A stretch of 64,000 nt of DNA from Anastrepha obliqua (lineage: Eukaryota; Arthropoda; Insecta; Diptera; Tephritidae): assembly GCF_027943255.1 (NCBI RefSeq), contig NC_072893.1, positions 36,974,001-37,038,000 on the forward strand, written 5' to 3'. Under the pieces are notes generated by a model. It searched no databases and had not been told where the DNA came from. It saw only the letters and a list, made by a program, of their open reading frames with translations. The position numbers and the translations under genes are program-made. Positions 33,821-45,590 of the stretch are shown in pieces (position 1 is the stretch's first letter; each line of letters opens with the position of its first letter).

Positions 33821-33821
33821 A

Positions 33822-35103
33822 CAAAGTGCTGCACTCGAAGTGTAACCAATAAAAAAGGCCATACATTTATTTTGGAAAATTACTTTTATTCAATTCAAAG
33901 TGAAAAATGTGTAAAAATAATACAAAATTAAGAATCAATTTATTTTTGCTCGATATGGCCACCTTTAGACTTGAGACGGTCCAGAAACGAATCGCAAGCT
34001 GCCCGCACGAGACTTGCAGGCATTTTGGCCACTCGCGGACAATAACTTTTTTCAGCACCTCGAGACTGGTGAATCTTTTAGTTCGGACCATGCTCCCCAA
34101 AATCGTCCAAAGAGAATAATCCATCGGATTCGCGTCTGGTGAATTTGAGAGCCATTGTGTGGACGTTATGAAGCTCGGAACGTTATGTTTTAGCCATTCT
34201 TGGCTCACTGGAGCTTTGTGAGACGGTGCCGCCGAGTCCTGTTGAAATGTCCATGGTCTGCCACCGATATGTTTGCGGGCCACGGCCTCAAATCAACGTC
34301 CAGAATACTTTCCCGATAATATTTCGCATTTACCTTAACGCCAGGCTCGATGAAAACCATTGGAGAGCGAGCATCTGCGGTTACAGCGGCCGAAACCGTT
34401 ACCTGTGACGAGTGCTGCCTCCTGGGGGCCAATTGATGACTCAAATCCTCGTATGAACGGTCGGTCAAGTAAACCCTATCAGTTTGAGAGTTCACGAATT
34501 GCTAAATTTGAAAAATTTTCTCGTCGGAAAACACAATGTTCGTAAATTGACTGCTTTTGACCAACCGAAGCAACTCCTTCGCCCTCAAGTCTGACTTGTT
34601 GCTGCTTTTCTGTGAGATCATGCGCCTTTCGGATCTTGTAAGACTTGATTTTGAGACCATTTCAGTATGTGGCGGATACTACGGTCAGATGTGTTCAGTT
34701 CTTTCGCCATTTGATTGGCACTTCGTCGGGGATTTCGCTAAAGTCGCTTCTTCACTTTTGAATCATTTCACGTGACCTTGCAGTCTTTTGATGACCAACT
34801 CCTTGACGTTTCGCGATGCTACTAGTATCATTGTAATGAGTAGTCGTGCGATAAACAAAAACTTTATTTACTTTAAGGTGCTTGAACTCATGAACAACTG
34901 CTGGTTGTGATTTTCCGGCCAAATATAATGCAATCACACTAATACGTTTGAAGTCCATTGCTGATTTTCTTTCTTCGCATTTACTCTCGGCAAAATGCTT
35001 CCGCGCGCTTGCTGGACTGTCATTTAGCCAACAACCGTGCCTGTGGTCATCATCAGCTGCGCGAGCGGTCTGAAGTCGGTTACACTTCGAATGCCGGACA
35101 CTG
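33822..35103 (-). mobile_element. maT-like mariner, 1282 bp, degenerate but full length
   Basis: Ends CAAAGTGCTGCACTCGAAGT (33822) and the inverse of CAGTGTCCGGCATTCGAAGT (to 35103), both beside TA (33820-33821, 35104-35105). Minus-strand frames include, in order, a start near 34950 (MDFKRISVIALYLAGKSQPA, HTH region), 34205-34495 and 33867-34283. It is the longest of three copies of this family here (others 16077, 19616). Confidence 0.88.
33867..34283 (-). pseudogene. maT-like transposase C-terminal half
   Basis: The frame contains FQQDSAAPSHKAPVSQEWLK (second Asp), WLSNSPDANPMDYSLWTILG (third Asp), and KKVIVREWPKCLQVSCGQLA. There are 38 residues between the two Asp, one more than DD37D because of an apparent extra residue in DSAAPSHKA; the layout fits the maT (DD37D) group. 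The upstream half (34205-34495: YLTDRSYEDLSH...SAAVTADARSPMVFIEPGVK) is in another frame, so at least one frameshift breaks the gene. Confidence 0.8.
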
Positions 35104-35137
35104 TATTTTTTGAATATGATATGTCGGTCGCGGGTAC

Positions 35138-35198
35138 GAGTGACATCGTCGATTCGATCAGTCCAAATTTTGAATACTTTCTCCCATACATCTCATTT
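35138..35198 (-). mobile_element. DD41D mariner scrap
   Basis: CGATTCGATCAGTCCAAATT and the following CTTTCTCCCA match the C-terminal coding segment of the DD41D copies at 2175 and 28590. Only about 60 bp remain. Confidence 0.45.
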
Positions 35199-35224
35199 GG
35201 CTTCAGTTCTTGTACAAGCTTCTA

Positions 35225-35790
35225 CTTATACATACATATATGCCCCAGGACACCGCGGTATTCAAGGAAATGAAATTGCCGATAAATTGGCCAACTCCGG
35301 ATCAGCTTTTATCGCACAGGGACCAAAGTTAATAGTCGAAATCAGTTCTCCACGAATCATGAATTGGCTCAGCGTTTATGTATTATTGATTTACATAAAA
35401 AGCGATGGTCCAGTCTAGAACGCTGCAGAGCTGTTAAGTGTTTTGTCACAAGCCCGAACAGAAAACTGTAGAACTTTCTTCTAAAACTTGGTAGAAAAGA
35501 CATTCGGTGATGGTCGGTATTATTGCAGGATACAATCCACGCGGTCAGCACATGACCACCATTAGAATCATTGAGGATCTGATTAGCCTGTCTTGCTTAG
35601 AGGAGCAGGATAGCACTGAGTTTTTTCTCTGTGAGTGTCTTGCCTTTGCCAGAGCAAGGCTACTAATTTTGGGATCCGATATCATGAGAATGAGTAAAAT
35701 TTGTTTTTTCAAACTGGATATTTTCAGATTTGCGAAAGAATCGGGAAGGAACTCACAGGGTTACCTAACTCTGTTTCTATTCTATCCTAT
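35225..35790 (+). pseudogene. LINE fragment: RNase H end and Cys/His tail
   Basis: The plus strand reads YAPGHRGIQGNEIADKLANS (last RNase H Asp) followed by GSAFIAQGPKL, then in another frame MVGIIAGYNPRGQHMTTIRI and SCLEEQDSTEFFLCECLAFA with RARLLILGSDIM. A frameshift lies between the blocks (35420-35500). It is 5'-truncated. The same general LINE type as at 48303 and 22586. Confidence 0.75.
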
Positions 35791-35890
35791 CTCGTTCTCT
35801 ATGTCGCTTCTCTTTTTTCCTGCTTGACTATTGAAATTTTGATTTACTTGATATTTGCTCTAGAATGGATTATACATAGGGTATACATAA

Positions 35891-36022
35891 GGCGGTTTAA
35901 AACTGTAGTCCCCTCCATTTGTGGAACAACATCAAGACGCACGCCACAAATAGGAGGAGGAGTTCGGCCAAACACCCAACAGAAGTGTACGCGCAAATTA
36001 TTTATTTATTTATTTACAATTA
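35891..36022 (+). repeat. SINE 3' part
   Basis: GGCGGTTTAAAACTGTAGTC, then TTTGTGGAACAACATCAAGA, AATAGGAGGAGGAG and CCAAACACCCAACAGAAGTG match the 3' part of the SINE at 41235. It ends in a (TTTA)n tail. The 3' hairpin is disturbed in this copy (ACACCC...AGTGT). Confidence 0.85.
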
Positions 36023-37316
36023 CGATAAATTGAAGAAATTTAAAATAATATTTAAGCCTTGAATTTTTACTCAATTAGAATAAAATACCCGCAAATTAAA
36101 TATTGTTTAACACCCTTCGTTTGTTGAAAACTCAAATTGAACTTTACTGCAATTTACTCTATGCAAAATATTTCATTATTTACTCCTCTGAATGCCCTTA
36201 AAAAATATTTCATTGCATGAATAAACATCTTAGTTAAATTCCCACATTTTTGCAAACTGTTTAACTCGATCGTGAACTCTCGATTAGCTGACGGCATACA
36301 AGTGAAACAAAAAAAAAAAACACAAATACGAAACAGCTGTGCATACGAAACAAATACAAGTACATATACCGTTTTACAAATCAGACCATTTTACGACTGC
36401 TAGACGCGAGTTCATCATGAGATTCGTGAAATCTTACCGACTAGCGACGTTGTCAACGAAACGTTTAACAAGTCAATGAAACGGCATGCGAAGAGACAAA
36501 AACAAAAAGAAAAACAAAAACCACTTAATGGAATACAACAATGCGTGAAGAGGAGATTTTTTGGAGTTTAGCACTAAAAAATGTGTTCAAAGTCAAAAAA
36601 ACGCGTAAAACACTTGATTTTGTTTTAATAAAAATTAAATTCTTTTCTCGTAATCAGTCATTTGACTATTAATTATGTAATTTACTGCATTTAGGTTCCA
36701 AACAATGTTAGTAGTTCATAACTCATACACATACACGTACATACATATGCACATATAAACAAGTGTATCAGCAACTTCCAATGACCAACTGCATCACTTT
36801 ATTTGGTCGCAGTTGCTTTTTGTTTGGCGCTCTCATAACATTTTATAATCTGCTACTACACTCAAACATACTACATTTATATCTCTGCTGGTTAGTAGGT
36901 AAGCGCCCAAGAAATCGCTCTAAGAAAACATATCCAGAAAAGGCGATGGGAAACCAACACACAATTTGATTGCATTTATCGAATGTAAGACTCGAGGGGA
37001 CGAGATTAGGTTACCAAAGGCGGACAGTTACTAGTTGCATTGATACGCATAAACATATAAATTTATGTACTCTACTCTACTCTTTTGTTTACTTTATTTT
37101 ACCTTTTAATAGTACGGTTACGTACACTCATGCATACATACATACATACACATGCTCTTGTATGGGCAACCCATCAAAAGCCGGTTAATACTTTCGATAA
37201 AAGGGTTAGATAATTTTATGAGTACGCTGCCGTGTATACATACATACATACATACACATGCACTCATAGCGCTGTAATCAAATGGAAAGGTGATTTTATT
37301 TATAAATTTTACAGTC
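36023..37316. other. No recognisable feature
   Basis: AT-rich DNA with a (CATA)n run at 37131-37150 and another at 37236-37256. No genes or element ends. Confidence 0.5.
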
Positions 37317-37425
37317 TCTATTTATTCCTTTAAATCTATTTTGTTTCCTTCAAAGTAATTCCGTTCTGACCAAATACAGTTGAGCCAACGTTTTCCAAAT
37401 TCTCCAAACTGTTGTCAATTTCGAT
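37317..37425 (-). pseudogene. Mariner C-terminal scrap
   Basis: The minus strand reads EFGKRWLNCIWSERNYFEGN followed by KIDLKE and a stop, the C-terminus of a cecropia-like mariner transposase. It resembles the 3' coding end at 51905-51960 (NEDYFEVDKIDINE). Confidence 0.65.
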
Positions 37426-38050
37426 TACCGAAAAGAGCTGCAGTTAAAGCAGCGGTGTCTCTAGATTGTTGCTGTTGTTATTCTTTTAATTGGAAATTCT
37501 CTGCCGCGGTGGTATTCCCTGGATAGAAGTTTGAGAGAATAGAGAAAGGTGTGCATATCGCGGTACCGCTACTCGCTGCTCTCAGTGAAATTAGCAGATC
37601 CAACTGTTGAGCTGCCGAAATTGGAGAGTTTTCTTTAAATTTTTTTGTTTACAAACATATTTTTCTATATACTCTCTTCCTTGTTTGAACAGGGTTATCC
37701 TAGATAATGTGCATTTAAGTAATTTCTGATTAATTTGGTTATACAGCAAAATTTTCAAAACTTTACGGTTTTCTAGATATTAGATTTTAAATATCATTTA
37801 AAAAAATTTTTTTTTTCATGTACGTCCACTTTTACATATTATATTATATTAACCCATTTTTAAATATTTCTTCAAGTGTCGAATATTTTTCTGTTTTTTT
37901 TTTTTAAAGGGTATCCCGATTAATGAAAATCGTGCAAAGAAATTTAATCAAACTCTGATAGTCAAAAATGGTTGCTTAATAAAGTTTAGTGTTCACGATT
38001 TTTCACTAACTATTGGCTACTTCACATCATACATTTTTTTTTTGTGTGGA
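37426..38050. other. No recognisable feature
   Basis: No protein or terminal-repeat signal found. Confidence 0.45.
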
Positions 38051-38054
38051 AGAT

Positions 38055-38365
38055 AGGTAGGTAGGTTAGATGGCAAGAGTTCCAAGGATGCACTATAAGT
38101 AGCACTAGAATTAAAAAACTTCAAGGAAGAAAAACCATCTACAGCCATTCAGCGCTGGAGAACTGCCTCAGGCACACAAAGGAACCTCAAGAGCCTAGCC
38201 GTTAAACTCGGACATTTGCAAGAAAGTGTTCAACTGTCTCTTTCTCTGCAGGATTCCCACAGCTTCTGAAATAGGGGTTATGCGGAAGTCCAAACTCGTT
38301 CCCAGTGACCGGTGCACACCGCTATAAGTTCGGAAATTGAACGGCGAGGTATCACCAGCACTTTA
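38055..38365 (-). pseudogene. LINE 3' scrap
   Basis: It aligns by eye with 24410-24620 of the minus-strand LINE, for example CGGACATTTGCAAGAAAGTG here against CGGACATTTACAGAAAAAGT there, and CGCTATAAGTTCGGAAATTG against AGCTATAAGTTTTCTAATTG. This is the Cys/His-tail coding region, without open frame. Confidence 0.6.
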
Positions 38366-38529
38366 AGCGTTTATATGAAAATCATTTTAAAAACTAGTGT
38401 GCCTTTTTTTCTTTACTAAAATTTGCCACTTTGACATTCTCTTATCTATATTTAAGTCACGCGAAATGCCGTAATATATTCAGTTTCTTAAGTCAAGTTA
38501 GGTTTTAACAAATCGCTTTACATCGTACT

Positions 38530-39415
38530 TACGATAGGCCTCAAGGTACGTAGTGACTGGTGGGTTACCTCAAGATTCTATCCTGGGTCGTATGCTATGG
38601 AACGCGGTGTATGATGACATCCTAAGATTGGATTTTCCTGTAAACGCAGCGCTAGTAGGATATACAACATTGCCGTTGTTGTAACAGGGCGGTACCTCAT
38701 TGATCTGATTGAACTCACTTGCAACGATGCGATAGCAAGAATCCAGCGCTGACTTAATGATGCGAAAATCCAGCGCAGAAAATGGAAGCAGTCCTACTGA
38801 AAAGACGGCGAAGTAGAGACAGTTTAATTATCAACGTCGGGGGCTTAGACATTCAGTTAAACCCCGCGATAAAGTATCTCAAGATCGACTACTGCTAAAT
38901 ATAGAGGGAGCACAAGGCGCCAGACGAATACTTCTCACCAGAGTTACAGACTCCATCTTGTTTTATGCCGCACCAAAATGGTCCCGAGCTCGAGACATAC
39001 ACCCGTGTGATGCCAGATAGGTCTACAGGACAAGCGCGTTGCGAGTAGCTTGTGCCTATTGGACAATATCCGAAGATTCAATATGTGTTATTGCCGAAAA
39101 AAATCCGCTGAATATACGTGCACGCGAATTACAACACCTCTTTGACAGTCGAAGCGCAAGACCTTCAAGTGAGCAACGAAACTCAATGCTTAATGAATGG
39201 CAACGAAGATAGGACTCATTCTCCACCGCTCCCTGGATACACGAGCTCATCCCGACTGTCGAGACATGTTTTGTACAAAGACATGTTTTGTACAGATTTG
39301 TTCTGGCAGCTTCAACCGATTGTCCCATCTGCCCTGAAAGAAAGAAATCTAATCGCTATACAGCTTTTCATATAAGAGGCTTTCAGCTTTCCACAAGAGT
39401 TGTGCTACGACAAAT
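38530..39415 (+). pseudogene. LINE reverse transcriptase and thumb, decayed
   Basis: Plus-strand pieces: VVTGGLPQDSILGRMLWNAV and YDDILRLDFPVNAALVGY (38545-38670) from the palm; GLDIQLNPAIKYLKIDY (38850-38895); RRIYRTSALRVACAYWTISE (39010-39070) and IHELIPTVETCF near 39240. The YADD box is lost (VGYTTLPLL). Frameshifts are many. R1-like style. Confidence 0.7.
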
Positions 39416-39760
39416 TAGGACGTTTTTGCGAATAAATTTACGCAAATGACGAAATACAAAGAATATAATATTTTTTGTTAACTATTTGCTTGGGCTAACG
39501 GAAATCAATAATTGAAAGAAACTATAAAAATTACCTTGAAGTTGGAGCGATTTTTAGGCGATTTTTTGGACTTTACTTTCTTAAGCACCATATCTGCTTG
39601 ATTGATCGGTTACTTAGGCTTGGATATACATATATATGTATATGTATATCCAGAAATCATCTCTTAGCTAACCTTAGCGATACGCCTTCGCGGCTCGCAT
39701 GGCGGATATTTAAGTATCTCTTAATACACTATGATTCACTTCACTACACTACTTCTTCTG
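39416..39760. other. No recognisable feature
   Basis: No signal seen apart from a short TATATG simple repeat near 39630. Confidence 0.4.
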
Positions 39761-40135
39761 AAGCATATAAAGAATTTTCTCTGGGTGTTAGACGTCATTT
39801 TTGACAACAAATTCGTGGAAAAAGGGAATTTTCACAACCATAACGCCCCATCTCACAAGGCTATGGGAACAAGTTTTTGGCTAAGATCTCAGCAAATATC
39901 ATCGGGATGGCTCTGGTTCATTCTTTTTCTTTTCAAAAGCACAAATTACTACTTCGAGGCTAACGTTAAGTCATTGTACGTTGATTCTGGAAAATGCGCG
40001 CGAAAAATATTTTGCTAATTGGACTATTCGATAGTATTAGTGTACGATTTCGGAAGAAGCTCACTTTGAAAATGATACAATAATATTGGAATAATAAATA
40101 TTTGGTGTCTTATTTACCAAATCCCTGTACTTTAA
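39761..40135 (+). pseudogene. Mariner-type transposase scrap
   Basis: FVEKGNFHNHNAPSHKAMGT resembles the HHDNAPSHKA block around the second catalytic Asp; the Asp itself reads His here. The rest of the frame to 40018 shows no clear mariner sequence. No termini were found. Confidence 0.35.
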
Positions 40136-41234
40136 GTTTTGAAAGAAGAAACCAGGCGGTGGAAGCTGGGGAAATATTCAAAACACTTTCGAAACTATTG
40201 CACACCCATTTCCGTAATTATGTTTTGGAACTAATCTGTTATGGGGTTCGAAAATAATTAGTTTTTTAATAATTTCCCTGTCCTTTCCTTGTGAAGTCGT
40301 TATTTACTAATATAAATTTGTACACTCCGGAAACTCTTGAGTGAAGTGGCATTGCGTTTACGAGTAATCATTTTCATACCATCTCATCCAAACTGGCGCT
40401 TCTTTAGTCATGCAATTTGATTTCTTTCAGTGTTCCACGCACACTGTCTCATTTCTCACGTGCTTCTCTAGCATTGTTTGCTATCGGCCACCAGCTGCTG
40501 TGAGCTTCTATGCCGTTTCCCCCGCCATTTTTTACCTTAGCGCATTTGTTATCATTCCTTGCACCACATAAGCGATGTTGTGATTACTGTTGGTATTGTT
40601 TTGATGCTCTCACCAGCTGGCTGATAGCTGGTTGGCTGTATTCAATCAAAGCAAGAAATGAACGTCGGAGAGTACCGACACAAGAGACGCCAACACAGTA
40701 GACGTTCGGTTAAATGAACAATCAATAATATAAACATCTAAAGGAGTGAACAAGAAAATTACCGATTTTCTAAAGACAGCGAACTATCTCTATAAAGTGA
40801 ACATTATTGTTCTGTTTTTTTGAGATATTTATGTATTACATGTCATCTGAAGCAGCAGAAAAAATATAATTCCTCTGCAAAAAGATGGGCATTGAAGGAC
40901 GTTCAAACCTCTATGGCTAAATTTCGATTTCAAAAAGAACGTGAAATAGAGGGAAAGAGCATAAAACTTCATTTGAAATAGTTTTCGTTTTCGTTTTTTA
41001 CATTAAACTTATTTGAAATATCCACCAAAATATGTTGTCATGGTCATCAATATTTTGTTTTCTCGAATATATTTGGAAATCGAACATTAAATTGTTTTCT
41101 GAGATTCAAAAAAAACTATAGCTGTAATTTTCAAGCCGGTTGTGGCATCTTGACCTTCTTAAGCAATGCTGCACTTTTTATGCCGCTACACAGACTCCTG
41201 CTTTGACTTCAATCATTTTTGAAACTAGTTTTTT
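40136..41234. other. No recognisable feature
   Basis: No element or gene recognised. Confidence 0.45.
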
Positions 41235-41550
41235 CGGCTGCCGTAGCCGACTGGGTTGGTGCGTGACTACCATTCGGAACTCACAGAGCAACGTAGGTTC
41301 GAATCTCGGTGAAACATCAAAATTAAGAAAAACATTTTTCTAATAGCGGTCGGCCTCCTGGCAATGGCAAACCTCTGAGTGTATTTCTGCCATGAAAAAG
41401 CACCTCATAAAAACTTTCTTCCGTTCGGAGTCGGCTTGAAACTGTAGGCACCTTCACTTGTGGAACAACATCAAGACGCACGCCACAAATAGGAGGAGGA
41501 GCTCGGTCAAACACCCAAAAAGGGTGTACGAGCCAATTATTTATATATAA
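41235..41550 (+). repeat. Full-length tRNA-derived SINE, about 316 bp
   Basis: Head CGGCTGCCGTAGCCGACTGG with A box and GGTTCGAATCT B box (41296-41306) spaced as in a tRNA; body with GGCAATGGCAAACCTCTGAG, CTGCCATGAAAAAGCACCTC, CCGTTCGGAGTCGGCTTGAA and TGGAACAACATCAAGACGCA; 3' end with hairpin ACACCC-AAAAA-GGGTGT (41511-41527) and GCCAATTATTTATA, then a TA-rich tail. Pol III would transcribe it from the internal boxes; a LINE supplies reverse transcription. It is not a tRNA gene: the head does not close an acceptor stem and a long body follows. Other copies at 13116, 30821, 35891, 42070. Confidence 0.9.
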
Positions 41551-42069
41551 TATATATACGCATATATTCTTACAAGTGTGCACCTTCCAGAACAAATTCC
41601 CTATCTCAATTGAATAGGCTATAACAGTTATAAATATTTCTTTTTTTCTGGGTAAGTGTCTCTGTAAATCGGCGATATTTTCCGAAAATAATAAATACAT
41701 AAATAAAATAAATATTTGAGTTTACTTATCTTGCTCAAAGAAAAATCTTATCGCGGTATGAAACTCAATATTCTCCATAGCTGAAGTTCTCGGTCTGCCT
41801 TCATATGCCAGTAATCAATGCCACCATCTGGAGCATACATACATATATCCATTATAGATGGTACCAAAGTTTCATGACATTTGGTGTAATGGAAGCTGAG
41901 GCATTGCGTATAACTTTCGAACTCTCATTCGAGAAATGTATTTTGAAGAAAGATAAGCTAATATTAGTTTTTATTTAAAATTTGATAAAACGGCGTCAGA
42001 TATGAGTAAAAAAGTTTAAGCTGATGACTGTTTATTCAGTAATTTTAGTGGTTTAAATACACTTCATAG
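41551..42069. other. No recognisable feature
   Basis: Nothing recognisable between the two SINE copies. Confidence 0.4.
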
Positions 42070-42156
42070 GCGGCCACCGTAGCCGAATGAGTTGGTGCGT
42101 GACTATCATTCGGAATTCAGAGAGAACATGGGTTCGAACCTCGATGAAACACCAAC
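42070..42156 (+). repeat. SINE head (tRNA-derived part only)
   Basis: GGCGGCCACCGTAGCCGAAT with A box, and GGTTCGAACCT B box at 42131. Homology with the full SINE stops right after GATGAAACACCA, close to the point at which the copy at 30821 stops. Confidence 0.8.
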
Positions 42157-42159
42157 ACT

Positions 42160-42440
42160 CATTCACTTCCTTCTTCGTCTGCTTCAGTTCCTCGTGACTT
42201 CTTTCTGTTTGGAAAATAGTGTTTGATCATGAAAGGAAAGCGTTATGCAGACATTGAATATGTGGATACATATAAAGCTCATCGTTAAATTTTAATAATT
42301 GAATTTTCGACCAAAAATGGTATTCTATTATTCACACCCCATCCTTGCCTGCTTTAGTTCCGTGTGATTTCTTTCTGTTTGGAAAATTAAATATCACCAA
42401 TAAAGGAAATTGAACACGTTGAAAACATTAATAGATTAAC
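42160..42440 (+). pseudogene. Two scraps of a mariner C-terminal region
   Basis: A block with GTGACTTCTTTCTGTTTGGA at 42195 encodes DFFLFGK-like sequence followed by MKGKRYADIEYV, the region after the third catalytic Asp of a mariner. A second, more decayed copy of the same block starts at about 42340 (GTGATTTCTTTCTGTTTGGA). They are about 165 bp apart, in direct orientation. Confidence 0.5.
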
Positions 42441-42611
42441 TTTATCTTTGTTATGTTAGCCTTTGATGTGCAATTTAATTTTATTTAAACAATTCACTCA
42501 GTCGTTTAAATAACATTTTAAAGAAATTGATTTATATTAACCAAAAAAATATATATTTTTGAATGTGAAATTTAGCAATTTCTTTCACGGGAAAAAGGAA
42601 CGCTCTATTAT

Positions 42612-43296
42612 GGGGACAGATTCTAGTAAAATTTCGAAAAAAAAATTTTTTTCATAAAATGTTAATATAATCCTTTAAGAATATATCAAAAAATGTTTAG
42701 AATGTAAAGTTAAGTAATTCTTCAACCGTGACGACTCTATTCTTTACGTTCGAGCGCTGGGACAGGAATTTTGATGTATTCAAACTTTAGACGCGTTTTT
42801 CTCAAAACTATTTTTTTCGAATTGGTGTGAAATTTCGCATACATCTTTTTTATGATATAACTTTCTATGAGAATTTACAAGTTTTCGAACATTTTTCGAA
42901 AATACATTTTTTCGAAGCAGAAATAGTAGGAAAATTCGCCCCAAAATTCATTTTTTTTAAGCATTTTATTCCGCGAATGTTTTTTTGTTTCATTTGATTT
43001 TAATTCATATAGAAATTATGACATTAATAAACAAAAAAAAAATTTGGTTTAATGTATTCAGGTCACTGACGCCGATGCTACAATGCCCGCTGATTGAGAA
43101 GCCCCGCTGCGACCTTCCGAGAAGAATTGAGTGTACAGCCGCCATTTTAAACGATAAAAATAAAAAAAGTCTTATATTATTTTAATGTATAAATAAATGG
43201 CATGCCAATTTTGAAAAAAAATATATTGACTTCTTCATTTTAAATAATTTTAATGAAAATCAGCGAAAATATGGTCGTTTACAGGTATCTGTCCCC
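42612..43296. mobile_element. TTAA/GGGG element, both ends, 685 bp
   Basis: Left end GGGGACAGATTCTAGTAAA after TTAT; right end the inverse of GGGGACAGATACCTGTAAAC before TTAA (43297-43300). The inverted ends match over GGGGACAGAT and about half of the next ten bases. It is non-coding. TTAA flanks suit piggyBac-like insertion, but the ends do not start with the usual piggyBac CCC(T/C) pattern plus subterminal repeats that I could verify. The inner part 43000-43170 is shared with the copy at 45734-46000. Confidence 0.65.
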
Positions 43297-43519
43297 TTAA
43301 TACAGTAGTTGGTGCACGAGTGAAAAGTATATGAAATTTCGCTAAAGTGCGCAAGGCCAATTTGAATAAGTTCAGTTAAACGAGCGGCTATTGTATCTAG
43401 TGCACATGTCAACGCAGATATACTTCCCACATGGGGAGTACCTGCACAAACATACACATACAAATATACACATGCATTGGTATCTGCACCACATGACACC
43501 AAAATATGAGTAGTGTTTG

Positions 43520-44940
43520 ATAGTTGTGTTTGCTCTTGTCTCTGCTGTTGACTAGCGGCGCTCTGCATCTTCCACATGTGCACGTACTCAAGCATTTTTC
43601 CTACATTTCTTTTTTCCTCTTTGCCAGCTGCATTTCAGACATTTTGTTTTGTTGTAAATTTTCATTGCATTTTCTGTTTTACTACTGCTTTTCTGCGATG
43701 TTTTTCACAACGACGTGGGGATGCAAAAGACCAGGTAGACGGAGTAGAGAGTCAAAGCCAGCACTCTATGTATTATATTTACATATTTAGTAGAAGCCAA
43801 CTGAGAATCGACAGAGCTGTGAGTAGCCGGCGATTTTGTTGGTGTGCGCGCAGGCAGATTCGACTTGACTTTTCAGTTGTTCAGATCGTTGGCGCGGAAG
43901 AAAATTGAACGAGATAACAGTTTGTGTGGATAGAGAAGTGTAGTGTGTTGATTTGTTTTTGGTTTGTCGAGCTGCGTGTGGGATGATTTAGGAAAATTTA
44001 GAACATCAAAAATTTGAAAGAGTTTTTAAAATTAGAAAAAATGTCGCAACGAAATGGGAAGTAAAACAAAAAATAAACAACCAAGTATTAATGCGAAAAA
44101 CAAATAAAAGTGGGTGATGAAAGATTGAAGAGTGCGACATCCTGGAATGTTTGGCGTGAGGGATGGATAAAGGAATAGAAGCTGAAATAAATATAATTGG
44201 AAAAAGATCGAGAAAAAAAGTGATGTGAAGAAGGAGGAACAAACGAAAAAGTGTTAGGGCAAAAGGTGGAACAATTTTTAAATATAAAAAAAATGCATTC
44301 GTTTCTTAAAGGAATAACGAAATAAATTTAATTTGAGAAAAACCAAAGTTAATGTGAAAGTGGTTAAAAAATAAAGGGAATTATACATCCAGCTTGTTTT
44401 GATATGCAGTTTTATATGCGTTTATGTATGTATGTATGCACATATAAGCATTTCTGATTACGCATTTTTGTGCCAAATATAATTGAAGCAAAACATTTTA
44501 AAAATTAGATAACCTAAAGCTATTTAAAATTTTCACTAGCTAAAAATAGTTTAATATACAAAAAGGTTTTGTGTAAAAAACAATTCAGATTTTTCATTAT
44601 CACAAAAGTTACGAAAGATTGTGTAAAAAGTATACACTTAACAGCAAACGGCAAATAAAAAATAGTAGCAGTGAAAATTGTGCGCCACCGCAAAGCGTCG
44701 AAGTGATAAGTAAAATTTAATATCTGCTCATTAACATTGCGCAGTTAAACTCAATTTAGCAAAATAATAATAATAATAAAACAAAAACAAAAAAAATTAA
44801 AAAAAAAATCAGGCAATTAATATTGTGGAAAAAACGCTTTAAAATATCTGTCGACCGGTTCGCGCTGTTGGCAATTGCAATTAGCTTGCTCGCTCGTTGA
44901 GGTGTTTGCATGAACTACAAGAGCAACAACAACACCAGTA
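43520..44940 (+). promoter_or_regulatory. Candidate host promoter and 5' UTR
   Basis: This stretch carries no transposon signature. It contains initiator-like TTCAGTTGTTCAG at 43871, purine-rich AAAGTGAAAAT-type text typical of fly 5' UTRs, and ends with ATG AAC TAC AAG AGC AAC at 44911 followed by GTAAGG at 44939 (weak donor CCA|GTAAGG) and a stop if read through. If real, the first coding exon would give MNYKSNNNT. All of this is inference from composition and signals; no conserved protein is involved. Confidence 0.25.
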
Positions 44941-45590
44941 AGGGCTAAAATTAAACGTTTGCGAACAACTTGAAAATTGAAATGAAGCAAAATGTAAAAG
45001 AAATTAAGTTATGTGCATGCAAGAGAAATGAATAAAAAAAAAATAAAATAAAATAAAAAAAAAGAATATTAGAAAGTATAATTTAAAATGAAAACAAAAA
45101 AAAAATTTAATGCATAAAAATTATAATATTAGCTAAAAAGGTGTAATGCAACACTAGCAGTTAATTCAAAAGTAATTCAAAAATATTATTTTCATGAAAA
45201 CGCGCAAATACGCGTCTATAAATGTTACGAAATTATTTTGGCACCCCATTTGGCAACGGAGCATAGCATTTTGTGAAAATAACGACAAATTTACAACTCA
45301 CAAACACAACGAGTAAATACAAATATTTTTCTTATTTTCAAAAAATATTGTTACGTTACTATTTCTATTTCTAAATGATGTGCAGAAGGTTTTATATGTG
45401 TGTGTAAATTTTCAATTAGGCAGCGAATGGATTTAATTTTTCTGAAATTCCCGTTTATTTGATGCGATATTGAAAACTCGGGTGCGAAAATTTGCTTGGC
45501 CAAATAAGTTTCAATGTTCCTAATGGAGTAAACTTCACTCTTACAACCCATTTTGTGTTGAAATTCTGAGATCTACTTACCTTAATTTCG
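44941..45590. other. A-rich non-coding stretch
   Basis: Long A-runs (44790-44815, 45040-45065). No recognisable feature. Confidence 0.45.

Noticed and set aside
36870..36915. Recursive splice site, TAG|GTAAGC near 36899
   Set aside because: No adequate pyrimidine tract before the TAG.
41235..41310. tRNA gene
   Set aside because: A and B boxes are present but no acceptor stem closes and a conserved 240-bp SINE body follows; the same head recurs elsewhere.
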